Source: Stramenopiles sp. TOSAG23-3 (Eukaryota > Sar). Taken from it: a DNA stretch of 64,000 nt. Each line of letters opens with the position of its first letter. The first letter of the stretch is position 1. A model generated the notes under the pieces. The model was not told where the DNA came from. It worked only from the letters and a program-made list of their open reading frames with translations, and did no database searches. The translations under genes were made by a program, and so were the position numbers. The stretch spans positions 1 to 64,000 of the forward strand of contig LT642152.1 of assembly GCA_900128585.1 (NCBI GenBank), read 5' to 3'. Positions 48,362 to 59,042 of the stretch are shown in pieces.

Positions 48362-50572
48362 TTATATTGACTTATCTTGAAATGTCTCCCAATTTCCTTT
48401 TGTCGGCCCAAAACCTGCAGAGTGCGACTTTTCAGCGACAGTCTTCAGCTCCACATTTGTAAAATTACACGCTTTAGCTAGCGCTTGGTATTCCCCTCGC
48501 GTTGTCGTTTGGCTAAGCAGTGAATTGTCGCAGCATGGTACAATAGTGATGCCAGCATCGAAAAATGCTCGGGCCGGGTGGTCCGAAATGGATGAGATGC
48601 TTCCTGTGTGCACGTTACTGCAGGGGCATATTTCAATCGCAATATTTTTTGCTGATAGTGTGCTTTGCAACGAGCCTGATGCGCGGGCTGCAACCCCATG
48701 CCCTATCCTAGTTGCGTGCAGTCGTTCCACGGCGGTTACGATGTTCTTTTCAGCCTGCTCCGACTTCCCTTCCCCTGCATGAATGGTGATGCCAAGCCCG
48801 TTGGCGTGAACAAAATCAAACGCTTCGATGAATTTCTCTGGAGGATGGTCATATTCATTTCCTGCCAGATCAACTCCGACCACGAGTTTGTCCAAACCAT
48901 GCTTGCATGCTAATTTTGCCATTACCATAGCCTCCTCAGCCCCGAAGTCCCGCAGTATAGTAACTATTTGGTAAAATGAACACTGTGGATACGATTCCAT
49001 AGCCCTGCTTAAACCACGACATACGGCATCGATAATGTCATCATCACCCAGCCCCTCCTGGCGGTGCAGACTAGGGCAATATCGAACTTCCGCGTACGTA
49101 ACGTTCGACTTCAGGTATAAATCTTCGCATATTTCATACGCTACACGCTCCAGCGCATCTTTATCTTGCAAGACCAGCAGTGTTGTTGCAAATGATTGGA
49201 GGCATCGCGGCAAGTCCCAACCGATTTTAAAAGCGAGGTGTTTTTCTACATCATCTGTTGACTCGAAGGTATATAAGTTGCCTTCCCCACTTTTGACTTT
49301 CTGCGAGTACAATTCGAGAAACGTTTCTGGACGCAAGCTCCCGTCCAAATGAACGTGCAACTCTGCCAGCCCACAATCAACACTCTCGAACATACCCTTG
49401 AAGTGACTTGTCAGTACTAAGTCGGCGTCGAATAGATTCTGCTCTTCACGCCCTCTTTTGGTCTGTTCAGCCGAGTCGATACGCGTTAAGCCGCAGACAT
49501 TGTCGTGGTGGTCGGAGCCTAAATGGTCTTTGAAACACTGCGTACATAGTCGAATGTCTGTAAGAGCTTGGGCAACCATTTCGCTCGATGTCGGACGTCG
49601 ACCGGGCGAAATCAACAAAAGCCTTCGCAGATAGCCGCATATCTCTTGCCAGCCGGCGAGTTCCCCGGCAGACGCCATGAGCTCTTGGCACGCGTCTCGA
49701 ACTACTCGAATCATCCGATTCGTCCGGCCTTTAAAAATGTCCATGTCGTTCATGGCTGATCTTGAAAATGGCCCGTTGTCTATGACGCTTTCTTGAAAAA
49801 AAGATAAACCAAACACGGTCTCCAAAAGTGTCATGCCGCAGCTCCACATGTCTCCCGCTTTTCCATCGTATTGGGTCTCTGTGAACATCTCCGGTGGGAT
49901 GAAACCTGCAGAGCCTACTGCCCCAGTTAGTTTACGAAGACCACTGTTGCTCGGTGACGTTCGAACGGCATAGTCAAAATCTATAAGGACTGGATGACTT
50001 CGGTACCATTCCTCTCCTGGGTACAGTATTACACATATGTTTTCGGGCTTAATGTCTCGATGACACCACCCGTTTGAGTGCATGAACGCCACCGCATCGA
50101 AAAGTTTCAAAAATACTCCCAAAACAACTTGCGGCTGCGCTATTTTTTGCCCTTCAATCTGAAGCAAGTGCGTTTTTAATGACCCACCGTGCCACGGGTA
50201 AACGATCCGGCAGTGAGTTGGGCTCAAAGTCGCGCTCACGTCGAGTATACTCGTAACGCTCGGGTGCCTTGCCCCTAAATCTTTCAACGCCTTTATTTCA
50301 ACCAGAAGTCGATTTTTCCGTTTTGTAAGGGCTTCTCCGCCGCCAGTTGTCCCCAGGGCCTCCCAATTAACAAATTTGCAGGCTACGCTTTCACGTACGT
50401 TTTCGCCCGTGTACCTTGTGGCTTGCACCACTGAGGTGGCACCAGTGTTGTACGTTTCTGACTCAGTTTCGTATCGATATGTTTGCGTTGATTCACCGGG
50501 GCTATCGAGAAGTGGAACAGGGAAGATGGGCTTTTCCCACTCAAGTTGTACAATTTCGTTGAACTGACTCAT
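48362..50572 (-). CDS. Protein kinase-adenosine deaminase fusion protein
   Basis: Started at the Met at 50572 (MSQFNEIVQLEWEK), giving 736 residues; the frame extends 34 codons upstream. Residues about 40-330 are a protein kinase domain: VACKFVNW (ATP-site Lys), CHRDIKPENIC (catalytic loop), LIDFDYA (DFG replaced by DFD, Asp kept), SAGFIPPEMF and GDMWSCGMTLLE. Residues about 395-735 are an adenosine/AMP-deaminase-type amidohydrolase: AELHVHLDGSLRP (zinc HxH), TIHAGEG, RIGHGVA, and CCDNSLLS as the catalytic Asp region. ADA converts adenosine to inosine. The glycine loop is weak, so kinase activity is uncertain. Both domains lie in a single frame with a Cys/His-bearing linker (CTQCFKDHLGSDHHDNVC) that may bind zinc. 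Confidence 0.9.
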   Translation of the reverse strand: MSQFNEIVQLEWEKPIFPVPLLDSPGESTQTYRYETESETYNTGATSVVQATRYTGENVRESVACKFVNWEALGTTGGGEALTKRKNRLLVEIKALKDLGARHPSVTSILDVSATLSPTHCRIVYPWHGGSLKTHLLQIEGQKIAQPQVVLGVFLKLFDAVAFMHSNGWCHRDIKPENICVILYPGEEWYRSHPVLIDFDYAVRTSPSNSGLRKLTGAVGSAGFIPPEMFTETQYDGKAGDMWSCGMTLLETVFGLSFFQESVIDNGPFSRSAMNDMDIFKGRTNRMIRVVRDACQELMASAGELAGWQEICGYLRRLLLISPGRRPTSSEMVAQALTDIRLCTQCFKDHLGSDHHDNVCGLTRIDSAEQTKRGREEQNLFDADLVLTSHFKGMFESVDCGLAELHVHLDGSLRPETFLELYSQKVKSGEGNLYTFESTDDVEKHLAFKIGWDLPRCLQSFATTLLVLQDKDALERVAYEICEDLYLKSNVTYAEVRYCPSLHRQEGLGDDDIIDAVCRGLSRAMESYPQCSFYQIVTILRDFGAEEAMVMAKLACKHGLDKLVVGVDLAGNEYDHPPEKFIEAFDFVHANGLGITIHAGEGKSEQAEKNIVTAVERLHATRIGHGVAARASGSLQSTLSAKNIAIEICPCSNVHTGSISSISDHPARAFFDAGITIVPCCDNSLLSQTTTRGEYQALAKACNFTNVELKTVAEKSHSAGFGPTKGNWETFQDKSI

Positions 50573-51398
50573 CGCAATACTGTAAAAATCGTTTTGGCCA
50601 GTCCGGGTATCTTCTTGTCGTGCCGTTTTTTCCAACCTTCTATATTGCCCGAAATTGAACACCCGCAGCAACAAAACGACGATAATGTTGAAAGAATTAT
50701 AGAAGATTTAAAATACGAAGTATGAAAAGATACACACCCACATTTTCTTCTGCGATTCAACTATTTTTTAAAAATTATTATTATTATTATTTATTATTAG
50801 TAGTCGTCCAATAATTAATAATATTTTCTTCTTCTCTCCTCCTCTCCTCTCTCCTCTCTCCTCTTCTTCCCTCTCTCTCTATTTTTTTCTTCTCTTTCTT
50901 CTTCTTCTTCTTCTTCGTCGTGTTGTTGGTTGTTGTGGGTGGTGTGTGGTGTATGTCGTCGGGGTTCCTTTTTTTTCTTACCCCCTTTCGGATACCTGGT
51001 AGTACGGGTACCGTTATGTAATAAACAAACGCAACCAACCGTAGTATTAATAATAGATTCACAAGTTTATCATTAATATTTTTACTGTTTCAGGAACAAA
51101 TTATATAGTATGTTTTTAAAACAAGAAAATTGGCTGTTATGTTTTTACTGTTTCATATATCATATATTATATAAAAAAACAAATTATATATAGTATGTTT
51201 TAAGTCAAAAAAGAAAAGAAAAAAGAAGGTAAAACCGTTCAAGAACCCAAACAACTAACATAAAATTGTTTGAGACAGTGGGTATTATTGTTTTGTTGAA
51301 ATATGATTAATTAGTTATTACATACTATGTTATATAATTTGTTTCTTAATTAGTTATTATTATTGATGATGAAAATAAGGGTGGTGTCATATGAGTCT
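50573..51398. other. Spacer with CTT repeats and a dispersed motif
   Basis: No gene seen. It contains pyrimidine repeats near 50827-50916, a TGTGTGGTGT-rich stretch near 50930-50955, and the exact dispersed motif at 51121-51140. Confidence 0.5.
51121..51140 (+). repeat. Dispersed 3'-flank motif, exact copy
   Basis: Exactly ACAAGAAAATTGGCTGTTAT. About 259 nt after the stop of the minus-strand PAQR gene and antisense to it. Confidence 0.85.
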
Positions 51399-52475
51399 TT
51401 AGAAAGAAAATTTGAAATTTCTCAATGCATTTATGTACATACTGACACTTGCCATAGTCCGAGACAAGCTTTTTGCGGCAGTGTTTGATCTCATTAGTTT
51501 TGCCTCTTCCGACAAAATTGCATCCCATTTCGTTTGACCGACGTAACCCCAGTACGCCGCTACGAAAACAACAATATGCATGATGCTGTGGGACGAAAAA
51601 TAGTCAAACATGTTTTCTGGGAGTCCTAGCTTTTTTGCAAGGCCCGGAAACCGTTCTGGGACGCCGGTGCTAAAAATCACGCCCCCTAACGCGCCCAAAA
51701 ACGAGGACACGGGCATATGCTGCAAAACCAACGCTACCTTCATCTTTCCAGACGCGCCACGACTGTGAAGGTACTCGCGGACGACTGGCACGACAATGCA
51801 GCTGGTAACGCTTGCCAACGTTAAAAATTTTGCATATTTTGGCATACCAGCGCCAAAGAATACCGCCAGGGTAGACGCAGAACCCACCAACGACGTGCCA
51901 ATAGTAAACTTCCGCAGCAACTCGTGCTCTCCACGCGTGCCAAAATGCTGGTACCCTGCAACGATGCTGAAACAGGTAAAATAGGCGGCTATCGAGGACC
52001 GGTCGATTCGAAACATTATGTCTTCCACGAACTCTGAGTAGCACGATGTGCAATGGGCAAGGGTTGACGCCCCGAAAAGGCCCGCCCCTCCCAAAGCAAC
52101 CCATCGGGAAGGCCATGCAGGGTTGTGCTGCTTAAAACTATTGTAATAGTAAAGGGACGCAAAAAAATGAGTCCAAACGTTGCAAATTTCATTATGTCCA
52201 CACCCACAACTGCACACACAGAACAGGCAGGACGGGGTGACTTTCCGGTACCCCGTGCGAACGTAAGGAAAAATTCTCCAACCATCGCCTTTTGCTTTCA
52301 ATTTGTCTACATGCTCTAATTCAATATCTTTGTCGTCCAAGTAGACCTTTTTGTAGATCTTCCAGAGTACCTTACTGGCCGCCATTGCAGCCAGTGTCTG
52401 AAGGCAGGTCTTGGTGAATACCCGCGGAGTATTCGCCGCCATGGTCCGCTCAATGCGCTCCTTTATGTAAGCCAT
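51399..52475 (-). CDS. PAQR (adiponectin/progestin receptor, hemolysin III superfamily) membrane protein
   Basis: 358 residues with about seven hydrophobic segments. PAQR motifs in order: TGYRKVTPSCLF, HNEICNVWTHFFAS, STLAHCTSCYS, the FRIDRSSIAAY block and SSHSIMHIVVFVAAYWG. The Ser, His and Asp positions correspond to the putative zinc site of this superfamily, whose animal members act as receptors with ceramidase-like activity. An unusual Cys-rich insertion (CLFCVCSCGCGHNE) sits just before the HNE motif. The start is probably Met1 (MAYIKERIERTM), or Met12 (MAANTPRVF). Ligand unknown. Confidence 0.85.
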   Translation of the reverse strand: MAYIKERIERTMAANTPRVFTKTCLQTLAAMAASKVLWKIYKKVYLDDKDIELEHVDKLKAKGDGWRIFPYVRTGYRKVTPSCLFCVCSCGCGHNEICNVWTHFFASLYYYNSFKQHNPAWPSRWVALGGAGLFGASTLAHCTSCYSEFVEDIMFRIDRSSIAAYFTCFSIVAGYQHFGTRGEHELLRKFTIGTSLVGSASTLAVFFGAGMPKYAKFLTLASVTSCIVVPVVREYLHSRGASGKMKVALVLQHMPVSSFLGALGGVIFSTGVPERFPGLAKKLGLPENMFDYFSSHSIMHIVVFVAAYWGYVGQTKWDAILSEEAKLMRSNTAAKSLSRTMASVSMYINALRNFKFSF

Positions 52476-54241
52476 GCCGGAGACACCCTCGAGTCTTTCT
52501 TCTTTCCTTCCTTTCTTTAATTCCTTTCACCTTGGTAAAAGGTCTTAAGATTCTGATGCATAGATACGTAGGTATAACCATGATATGACTGTAAAATTTT
52601 AGAAAATCTTCGAAACATCTATATATTATATATTGTCCTGGTGTATATATTCTTCCAATTATATTAGAAGACGACGACTATTATTATTATATATTTTTTG
52701 TTGCCTTTTTGTATAGTACGGTGGAGGAGTAGTATAATTATTATAATAAAAAAATTAATAGAAATAGTGTTTTGTTTGAATAGCTTTTTTTATTAAAATG
52801 GTGTGGTTTTGGATGGTGCAGCAGCGACGAAGATTCATTAATATTTATTCGCAAAGCCAAGTTCTTCTTTCTTCTTTCTTCTTTCTTTTTTCTTCTTTCT
52901 TCTTTCTTCTTTCTTCTTTCTTCTTTCTTCTTTCTTCTTTCTTTCTTCTTTCTTCTTTCTCCATACAATTACGCGTACTCGTAGACTAAGAAGCTTCAAG
53001 TGTTAAATAGTAGGGTTTTAGGTTTGGAGGATGAAGACTCAGAATTCGAGAAGTAGAAATACCACTCACTACCTTACCTACCTAGACTACGTCACTACGA
53101 GGACTAACCCACTGTATTAATAATGAATTAGTGACTATTTCTAAATTAATGAAATATCGATGAGGAGGAAAGGAAAGGGAGAAAGGGAGGGGGAATCCAT
53201 TCCAAAATAGCGTGTTTTGTGCTTTGACATTAGCTTTTCGACTTCTATTTTTTTTTCGACTTCTTTTTTCTCCGTTATTTTATAATAATAATTGTTCAAT
53301 GGTATTTCGGTACAAAATAAATTTTATTAAATCCAAATAGTATTAACATTAAATAGGCTTAATGCTATTTCATTATGGTCAAATTATAATAAATATATCT
53401 TCATTTTAAAAATTTTAAAATTAGGGCTCCCCTTCCTTTCCTTTAATGCTATGTGCATATTCTATTTATTTTAATTCTTTCTATGCTATTCAATGTTCAT
53501 TCTTTTGTTCATGGGAGTGTATTCGCATGCAGTGTGAGCAAATATTTCTATGCTATTCAATGTTAAAATCTTTTATATTTGAATTTTTTCGAATTATTTT
53601 TTTGAATTTTATAGATTCCATTTCAGTACTATACACCTGTTAAACCAACAACATTTTTCACCTTCCTTCTTCGCGATTTCCGTATGTATTTTACAACCCT
53701 ATACTATTTACCTGTAAATATAAAATTAACTTCAATGCCTATACTATCTATATATTAATAATTTATTTACCATTGTTTAAAAGTTACATAAACATAGCAT
53801 TGATAATAAGTATTTCGATCAACTTTCACCATTGTAGTAGGTAAAGTTAAGGTTTATAATTTATTTTTTTAAATTCGTAAGACTTCCTTACCAAATGGTA
53901 TGTCCTTGCTATTATCCTATTATAGATTTTAAAGGAGATGAGTTTTTTAGTTAGTTGTTGTTGAATTCATCGTCAGTCAACAACAAAAAAGAAAAAAATA
54001 GAAAAGAAAGTGTCTTACAAACGAAAGCATCGATCACTTTAGTATCCATCTTTACGAACAAACGTTTACCTCACAGGTTTTGGGATCAACAAAAAATTGT
54101 ACGTACGAAGGCAAGGAAGGAGGAAAACAAAGACTAGTTTCACGTTAGTTAGTCTCTTCTCCGCAAAAGCATAAGACGGACAGTATAAACCGAGAAGCGT
54201 ATTGATCCTGTTGCAAAAGGCATACGAGTTGGTACTGTACC
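52476..54241. other. Long AT-rich divergent spacer with TTTC/CTT microsatellite
   Basis: 1.77 kb without a supported gene. It contains a TTCTTTC tract (52863-52960) and AT-rich sequence. Possible promoters of the PAQR and Myb genes were not resolved. Confidence 0.6.
52863..52960 (+). repeat. (TTCTTTC)n microsatellite
   Basis: About 98 nt of TTCTTTC units, nearly pure. It gives a meaningless Lys/Arg/Glu repeat on the minus strand. Confidence 0.95.
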
Positions 54242-55750
54242 ATGCAACCCTCACACGCAAAGCTCTCCGTGGACGCGTTGGCGAAACGGGCGCCTTTGAA
54301 AAAGGTCAGCCCTTCCATTGCGAACAAAATACTTCTGGCTGGAAAGAACAACAGCACCTCGGCCATGGCAAGAAAAGCTAAAATCGAACGCAAGAAGAAA
54401 GTAGTAAAACAGAGTTCGAAGAACTCAGATGGCACCCAGGCCGGCACCGTAGAAAAGAAAAAGTCGGGCAACCCGCACTGTATTAAAGGCCCCTGGACCC
54501 CGGACGAAGATAGCAAAGTCATCCAACTCGTGAAGGAGTATGGGCCGAAGAAATGGTCGGTTATTGCGTCTCACCTGCCGGGGCGCATCGGAAAGCAGTG
54601 CCGCGAGCGTTGGCACAACCACCTAAACCCAGACATTCGCAAGGGGCCGTGGACCGAGGAGGAAGACAAGACCATCCTCGCCGCACACGAAACGTTGGGG
54701 AACCGCTGGGCCGAGATAGCAAAGCTACTCCCTGGCCGAACGGACAACGCCATCAAGAACCACTGGAACAGTTCGATGCGACGGAAAATTGAAAAGCTGA
54801 AGAACGGGGAGATTTCCTCCTACACTGCTGGAAAGATCAAGAAGACGAAAGATAAAAGTGCTGCGGCGAAACGAAAGGCGAAGCTTTTGAAAGAGAAACG
54901 GGCACACGGCAACTCCACCGCCGCGTCCAAGGGGAGGAACTCGAAGGACTCCACAAAAGGGGTCAAAAGGCCCCCGAAGAAGAGCGCAAAGGCCAAGCGG
55001 GCGGTTAACAACTCTACCGCGCCCTCCCCCGGGTGGGACTTGTCCGGGATGGCGTTTGCCCAAGGCGGGACGCCCATGCGCGGGGACGGGGACTTGGACG
55101 ACTTCTCCTTTTCGTTCACGGACAGCGAGGACATGTGGTCCCCGATGGGGGGCTCCACGCCGAACCAGTTCCGCTTCACGCCAAACAAGAAGTACAGGAC
55201 CCCGGGGGGGAATGGCAGCGCGCAACGAAAAAGGCGTCGGCTTATCTCTGGACCAATGCCCAGCCCGGGCGGGCTACCCCCGACCCCCGACTCCACCAAC
55301 AAGCTGCTCCGTACGTGGATGGGCCAGGAATTGTCCCCCATGGGCACCCCCGGGGGCAACTGGTCCCCCTCTGCCCCGGGCGGCACGACGATGAACGCCC
55401 CGACCCCGGGCTCTGTAGGCCTGACCTCGTACGGCCGCAGCGCTGGCGTCGGCGGGGGGTACGCTGCAAACCACGCAGGCAACGCTAATTCCACGCCGGC
55501 AACCAATGAATTAGAGCGCATTGACGTGCCTGCTAGAAGGTTCAAGACGTACGCCACCAAGCGAGAGAAGGAACGGATGCGTGAGCGCCAAATGCAGCTC
55601 CAAAAAGACACTGCCGTCGCAAGGACGCCTGACCGTTTGACCAACGGCAGCAAGTACGCCATGTCGCCATTGAGCCCGTCACGCCTGGCTGGAGAAATGT
55701 TTGCCCCGGACGAACTTTACAACATTATGATGCCATCTCCTGCACGATAA
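54242..55750 (+). CDS. R2R3-type Myb transcription factor
   Basis: 502 residues. Two complete Myb repeats lie at about 82-181: [24 protein letters not shown] with [19 protein letters not shown], then [23 protein letters not shown] with [19 protein letters not shown]. The regular Trp spacing gives the three-helix DNA-binding fold. No first repeat (R1) is visible in the basic N-terminus, so this is of the R2R3 class, close to the c-Myb/CDC5-like group. A Lys-rich nuclear-localisation stretch follows, then a long Pro/Gly/Thr-rich region with repeated TPGG motifs and an acidic patch, probably a disordered activation or phosphorylation region. It acts in the nucleus; targets are unknown. The coding sequence is notably GC-rich. 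Confidence 0.93.
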   Translation: MQPSHAKLSVDALAKRAPLKKVSPSIANKILLAGKNNSTSAMARKAKIERKKKVVKQSSKNSDGTQAGTVEKKKSGNPHCIKGPWTPDEDSKVIQLVKEYGPKKWSVIASHLPGRIGKQCRERWHNHLNPDIRKGPWTEEEDKTILAAHETLGNRWAEIAKLLPGRTDNAIKNHWNSSMRRKIEKLKNGEISSYTAGKIKKTKDKSAAAKRKAKLLKEKRAHGNSTAASKGRNSKDSTKGVKRPPKKSAKAKRAVNNSTAPSPGWDLSGMAFAQGGTPMRGDGDLDDFSFSFTDSEDMWSPMGGSTPNQFRFTPNKKYRTPGGNGSAQRKRRRLISGPMPSPGGLPPTPDSTNKLLRTWMGQELSPMGTPGGNWSPSAPGGTTMNAPTPGSVGLTSYGRSAGVGGGYAANHAGNANSTPATNELERIDVPARRFKTYATKREKERMRERQMQLQKDTAVARTPDRLTNGSKYAMSPLSPSRLAGEMFAPDELYNIMMPSPAR

Positions 55751-56053
55751 GTCCTCCCTACTCTGATTCTCCGAGGTGATACCAAGAGATTGCTTTGTTG
55801 AAAATAATGTCGTTGAAGGGATCGAGAATCTTTCTTTCACGCGCCCTCCTTTTGAATGGTTAGACTTTTTCTTAAAGGAACGATTTGGCTTTGATTGAAA
55901 CGAAAATTACAGCGAGAATTATTGTTTTAATAATTCTTATATTAAATACACAAGAGAGTAAAAATATATTTTGCACAACACAGCACAAGCACGTGTGGGG
56001 TCAAATAATGTGTTGCCATTTTATTTGCAGTAAAAAAATGAAATGGCTGGTTC
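55751..56053. other. Convergent spacer
   Basis: Between the ends of the Myb and DnaJ genes. No gene, repeat or structure seen. Confidence 0.5.
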
Positions 56054-57016
56054 TTACAAGTCCCCGGATGGCAAGGTGTTCTTCCGGCGGCCTTTTCGGC
56101 GCCTTGTGCGCCCGCCCTCGGTCTCTTCAATCTCTGCAAACGTCTCTTCCTCGTTGCCGTGAACCTTCCTGGTGACTTTTCGCCCATTTCGTACTACCGT
56201 TTCGGTCCGTTCAAAGGTACCTCCGCTCGAGCTGCTGGATGTCGAGCTGCTGAACGAAAAGGAGCCTCCCATCATGTTCCCCAAAACGTCTCCCATACCA
56301 CCTGCGCCGGCAAAATTCCCAAGGTCGCCGAACCCGTCAAATATGGAGGGCATGCCCCGCCCCGAATCGCCCCTACTACCCGCTTTTAAGAGCGAATCTG
56401 GCGCGGCGCCGTATTTCTTGACAAGCTTTTTGTACAACGTCTTTTCCTTCCCCTTGTACTTGGACAGTATTTTGGAGATATACTTTGCGTTGCAGTTTTT
56501 GGGTTTGTGCTTTCGATAAAAGGCCAGCAGGTCGTTCTGGAGGTCTTGCAACGATGGGGAATCGTCCACCGTTTCCTCTTCGAAAAAGCTATTTTCGCCT
56601 TTAAATATGTCCCTCATTGCCTCGAATGGATCTTGACCATTAAAAAATTCTGCAAAGACGTCATTGGCGCTCCGATGGGCGCCACCGCTGCCAGTATCAA
56701 ACCCAAACGCGCTGCCGATACCCCCACTGTCGTACTCTTTCCTCTTCTTGTCGTCACTAAGCACTTCGTAAGCCTCTGCAATTTCATTAAACTTCTTGGT
56801 GGCAGCCTCTTTGTTGTCCTTGTTTTTGTCCGGGTGCCACTTCAGTGCAAGTTTCCTATAGGCACGTTTAACGTCTTTCGTCGTAGCAGTTTTCTTCACC
56901 CCTAAAGTTTTGTAATAGTCTTTCGATGCGGCAGCGACAAAAAAGAGGAATTGACCCAACACGACTACCAACAGAGGAAGTAACAACTTTCGCGTCGGCG
57001 CACGAAAACGACTCAT
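56054..57016 (-). CDS. Signal-bearing DnaJ (HSP40) co-chaperone
   Basis: 320 residues. Residues 1-30 are a hydrophobic signal sequence ([21 protein letters not shown]). A J domain follows at about 33-95 with the HPD triad ([21 protein letters not shown]) and [16 protein letters not shown] Gly/Phe-rich region and an acidic helical region come next, then a Gly/Ser-rich segment, then a basic end ([19 protein letters not shown]). J proteins stimulate HSP70 ATPase; with the signal sequence this one probably works with BiP in the ER lumen. The plan resembles DNAJB9/DNAJB6-like proteins. No KDEL-type retention signal is present. Confidence 0.85.
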   Translation of the reverse strand: MSRFRAPTRKLLLPLLVVVLGQFLFFVAAASKDYYKTLGVKKTATTKDVKRAYRKLALKWHPDKNKDNKEAATKKFNEIAEAYEVLSDDKKRKEYDSGGIGSAFGFDTGSGGAHRSANDVFAEFFNGQDPFEAMRDIFKGENSFFEEETVDDSPSLQDLQNDLLAFYRKHKPKNCNAKYISKILSKYKGKEKTLYKKLVKKYGAAPDSLLKAGSRGDSGRGMPSIFDGFGDLGNFAGAGGMGDVLGNMMGGSFSFSSSTSSSSSGGTFERTETVVRNGRKVTRKVHGNEEETFAEIEETEGGRTRRRKGRRKNTLPSGDL

Positions 57017-57635
57017 ATCCTTTTGTTCTAGACTAATTCCTAATAGTGTCTGCCTTGAATTCCTAAGACGAACCTAAATAAATACATGCGGTTTTTATTG
57101 GCTCTTTTTCATTTGGAAGCCGTTCTACTACAGTACTGTATTCTACCAAGAACAAAGTGATTCATTATTATTCTAGTTGTTATTATAAAAAGAGAAGAAG
57201 AAAGAAACACATTTTTTTCATAAAAAGTTGGCAGCAGGCACAATATTTCTTTTTATATTATAAATATCATTCCAATCATACGTACGTATAAATAAGATAG
57301 AAGAAGAAAAGAAAAAAGAAAAGAAGGAGGAGGAAGAAGGAAGGAAAGAAGAAGAAATCAACAACACGACGATGATGAAAAATCGAAGAAAAAAGAAAGA
57401 AATCGACTCATTTTTTTTGCTGCTGCTGTGATTATAATAATATATTTATGTATTATATCTCTCTTGGGACTTGGGAGGAAGATGATGTGCGGTGTAAAAA
57501 TTGATCGATCACAATTATACCAAGTAATAATATTATAATAAATAATAATCGATTTCTTCTTCTTCTTCTTCTTCGATTTTATTATTTAATTATGTATTTT
57601 TTATATTTTCTATTAAAAAAGTATTTACTGTATAG
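57017..57635. other. AT-rich spacer
   Basis: GAA/CTT-rich low-complexity sequence near 57296-57360 and 57555-57575. No gene seen. Confidence 0.5.
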
Positions 57636-58055
57636 CTAACAAGGTAGTTTGGCTTTAAATTTATCTCCTGCTGCTTTTCCTTTTGGGATTGCGCACTCAA
57701 ATTTCTGCCCAGGAAAATTTGGGTTAGGGACGGTCATAATATCACCCTCTCGAAATTGTGGGGGTACCGTGAGTTCAATTCTCTGCCACTTCGCTTCTTC
57801 GGCAGCTGTTTTCGCCTTCATATCCACCGCAATGTTCCACATCATTTTCGTAGGACCGATCGGACTCAATTCCCAAGCTATATAGATTCCACATACTGCT
57901 GCCATTTCAGGATTCTTTTTTGCCCACTGCATTAACTGCACGTGTACCGGTTCCTCTGCATTGGCATTCACAGTGGTCATACGGCGTTTCCGAGTGGTTC
58001 GTGAGGTTGCGCGCCTCAATTTGCCTAGCAGGGTAGAGCGGGAAACGGCGAACAT
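57636..58055 (-). CDS. Small putative mitochondrial protein of unknown function
   Basis: Started at the Met at 58055 (MFAVSRSTLLGKLRRATSRTT), giving 139 residues. The Arg/Ser-rich amphipathic start lacking acids is a typical mitochondrial presequence; the upstream His-rich extension is unlikely. The middle contains a possible short hydrophobic helix (MAAVCGIYIAWELSPIG). The C-terminus has a repeat-like domain, TVPPQFREGDIMTVPNP with FECAIPKGKAAGDKFKAKLP. Its VPPxxxxGDxxxV...IPxGxxxGDxFxxxLP pattern recurs in many stramenopile and other algal proteins of unknown role. Function not assigned. Confidence 0.6.
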   Translation of the reverse strand: MFAVSRSTLLGKLRRATSRTTRKRRMTTVNANAEEPVHVQLMQWAKKNPEMAAVCGIYIAWELSPIGPTKMMWNIAVDMKAKTAAEEAKWQRIELTVPPQFREGDIMTVPNPNFPGQKFECAIPKGKAAGDKFKAKLPC

Positions 58056-58544
58056 TTTGCTTCTGCTATGGTGTGGATGGTGTGCTCGTTTCAATCGTTT
58101 GCTTTGATGTTGTTCGTTTTTTTTAATTAATGTTGTTATACAATTTATTCTAATGGAATAGTTTCGTGCTTTTATTTTATTATATTGTTATTAGACTGAC
58201 TTCATCTTTTCAATATTATGAAAAGGTTGATTGACATAATGTAATGTTGAGAGAACAGAAGAAGAAGAGTGGGTGGAGAAGAAAAAAAGTGATGAGATAA
58301 TACCATCATGGTTCATGGTGTAATAGATAGTAGTAATCATGTGATAATATATTATAATATGATGATGGCAGCAGCAGCACAGCAGCAGAAAAATAATTGG
58401 TGCGTGATGTTTATTATATTTAGTACTATTTATATATAAAATGATTGTGATGATGATGAATGAAAAAACAAAAAAACATTGAAGTCATCATCACATCACA
58501 TTAATATTTATGGAATTACATTTTAAATTATTAGCTATTTTAAA

Positions 58545-58564
58545 ACAAGAAAATTGGCTGTTAT
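58545..58564 (+). repeat. Dispersed 3'-flank motif, exact copy
   Basis: Exactly ACAAGAAAATTGGCTGTTAT, within the spacer 3' of the minus-strand Tyr/Cys-tailed gene and antisense to it. Confidence 0.85.
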
Positions 58565-58961
58565 TAATAAATATATACAGTATAAAGTCAAAGAAAAGAA
58601 GAGAGAGAGAGAGAGAAAGAAGATGATGCGCTTGGCTGCTGAGAACTGAGAACTGAGAACTGAGAAGAGAAAAGAGAAGAAGAAGATGAAGAAGATGAAA
58701 GATGATATTAAGATTAAGATTAAAAATTAGGTTCATATTTATTTTATATTAAAATATATAAAAAAACATGAAGAAGAATGATGAGAAACATACAGTACTA
58801 CTATAGACACTATAATTATATACACCTTCCATAATATATATATTTTTATAAAAAAAGTAGTATGTTTTAGTAAAATACACAACCTGTAAAAGACTTTTTG
58901 ATTTTTAATTTTAAAAGACGCAATTCCTTACCATTTCGGTAAAGCGACATCGTGTGATTAG

Positions 58962-59009
58962 AGTGACGTCAACTTGTTCTGTAATTACAGTGACGTCAAC
59001 TTGTTCTGT
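58962..59009. promoter_or_regulatory. Perfect 21-bp direct repeat containing TGACGTCA
   Basis: Two identical 21-bp copies (58962-58982 and 58989-59009) of AGTGACGTCAACTTGTTCTG plus T, separated by 6 bp. Each holds the palindromic CRE octamer TGACGTCA, a classic bZIP site. Stramenopile aureochromes bind TGACGT. It lies 34 bp after the stop of the minus-strand gene at 59043 and about 900 bp upstream of the minus-strand gene starting at 58055. Regulatory function is inference. Confidence 0.45.
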
Positions 59010-59042
59010 TACCCGTTTGTTTTTGCTGTTCTCTTCGAGCTT

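Larger units (their letters stand above)
58056..59042. other. AT-rich spacer with repeat motifs
   Basis: No gene seen. It contains the dispersed motif (58545-58564), GAGA/AGAACTG repeats near 58604-58670 and the 21-bp CRE-containing direct repeat (58962-59009). Confidence 0.5.

Noticed and set aside
54820-55662. 280-codon minus-strand frame opposite the Myb gene
   Set aside because: Shadow of the GC-rich Pro/Gly tail of Myb; composition is low-complexity.
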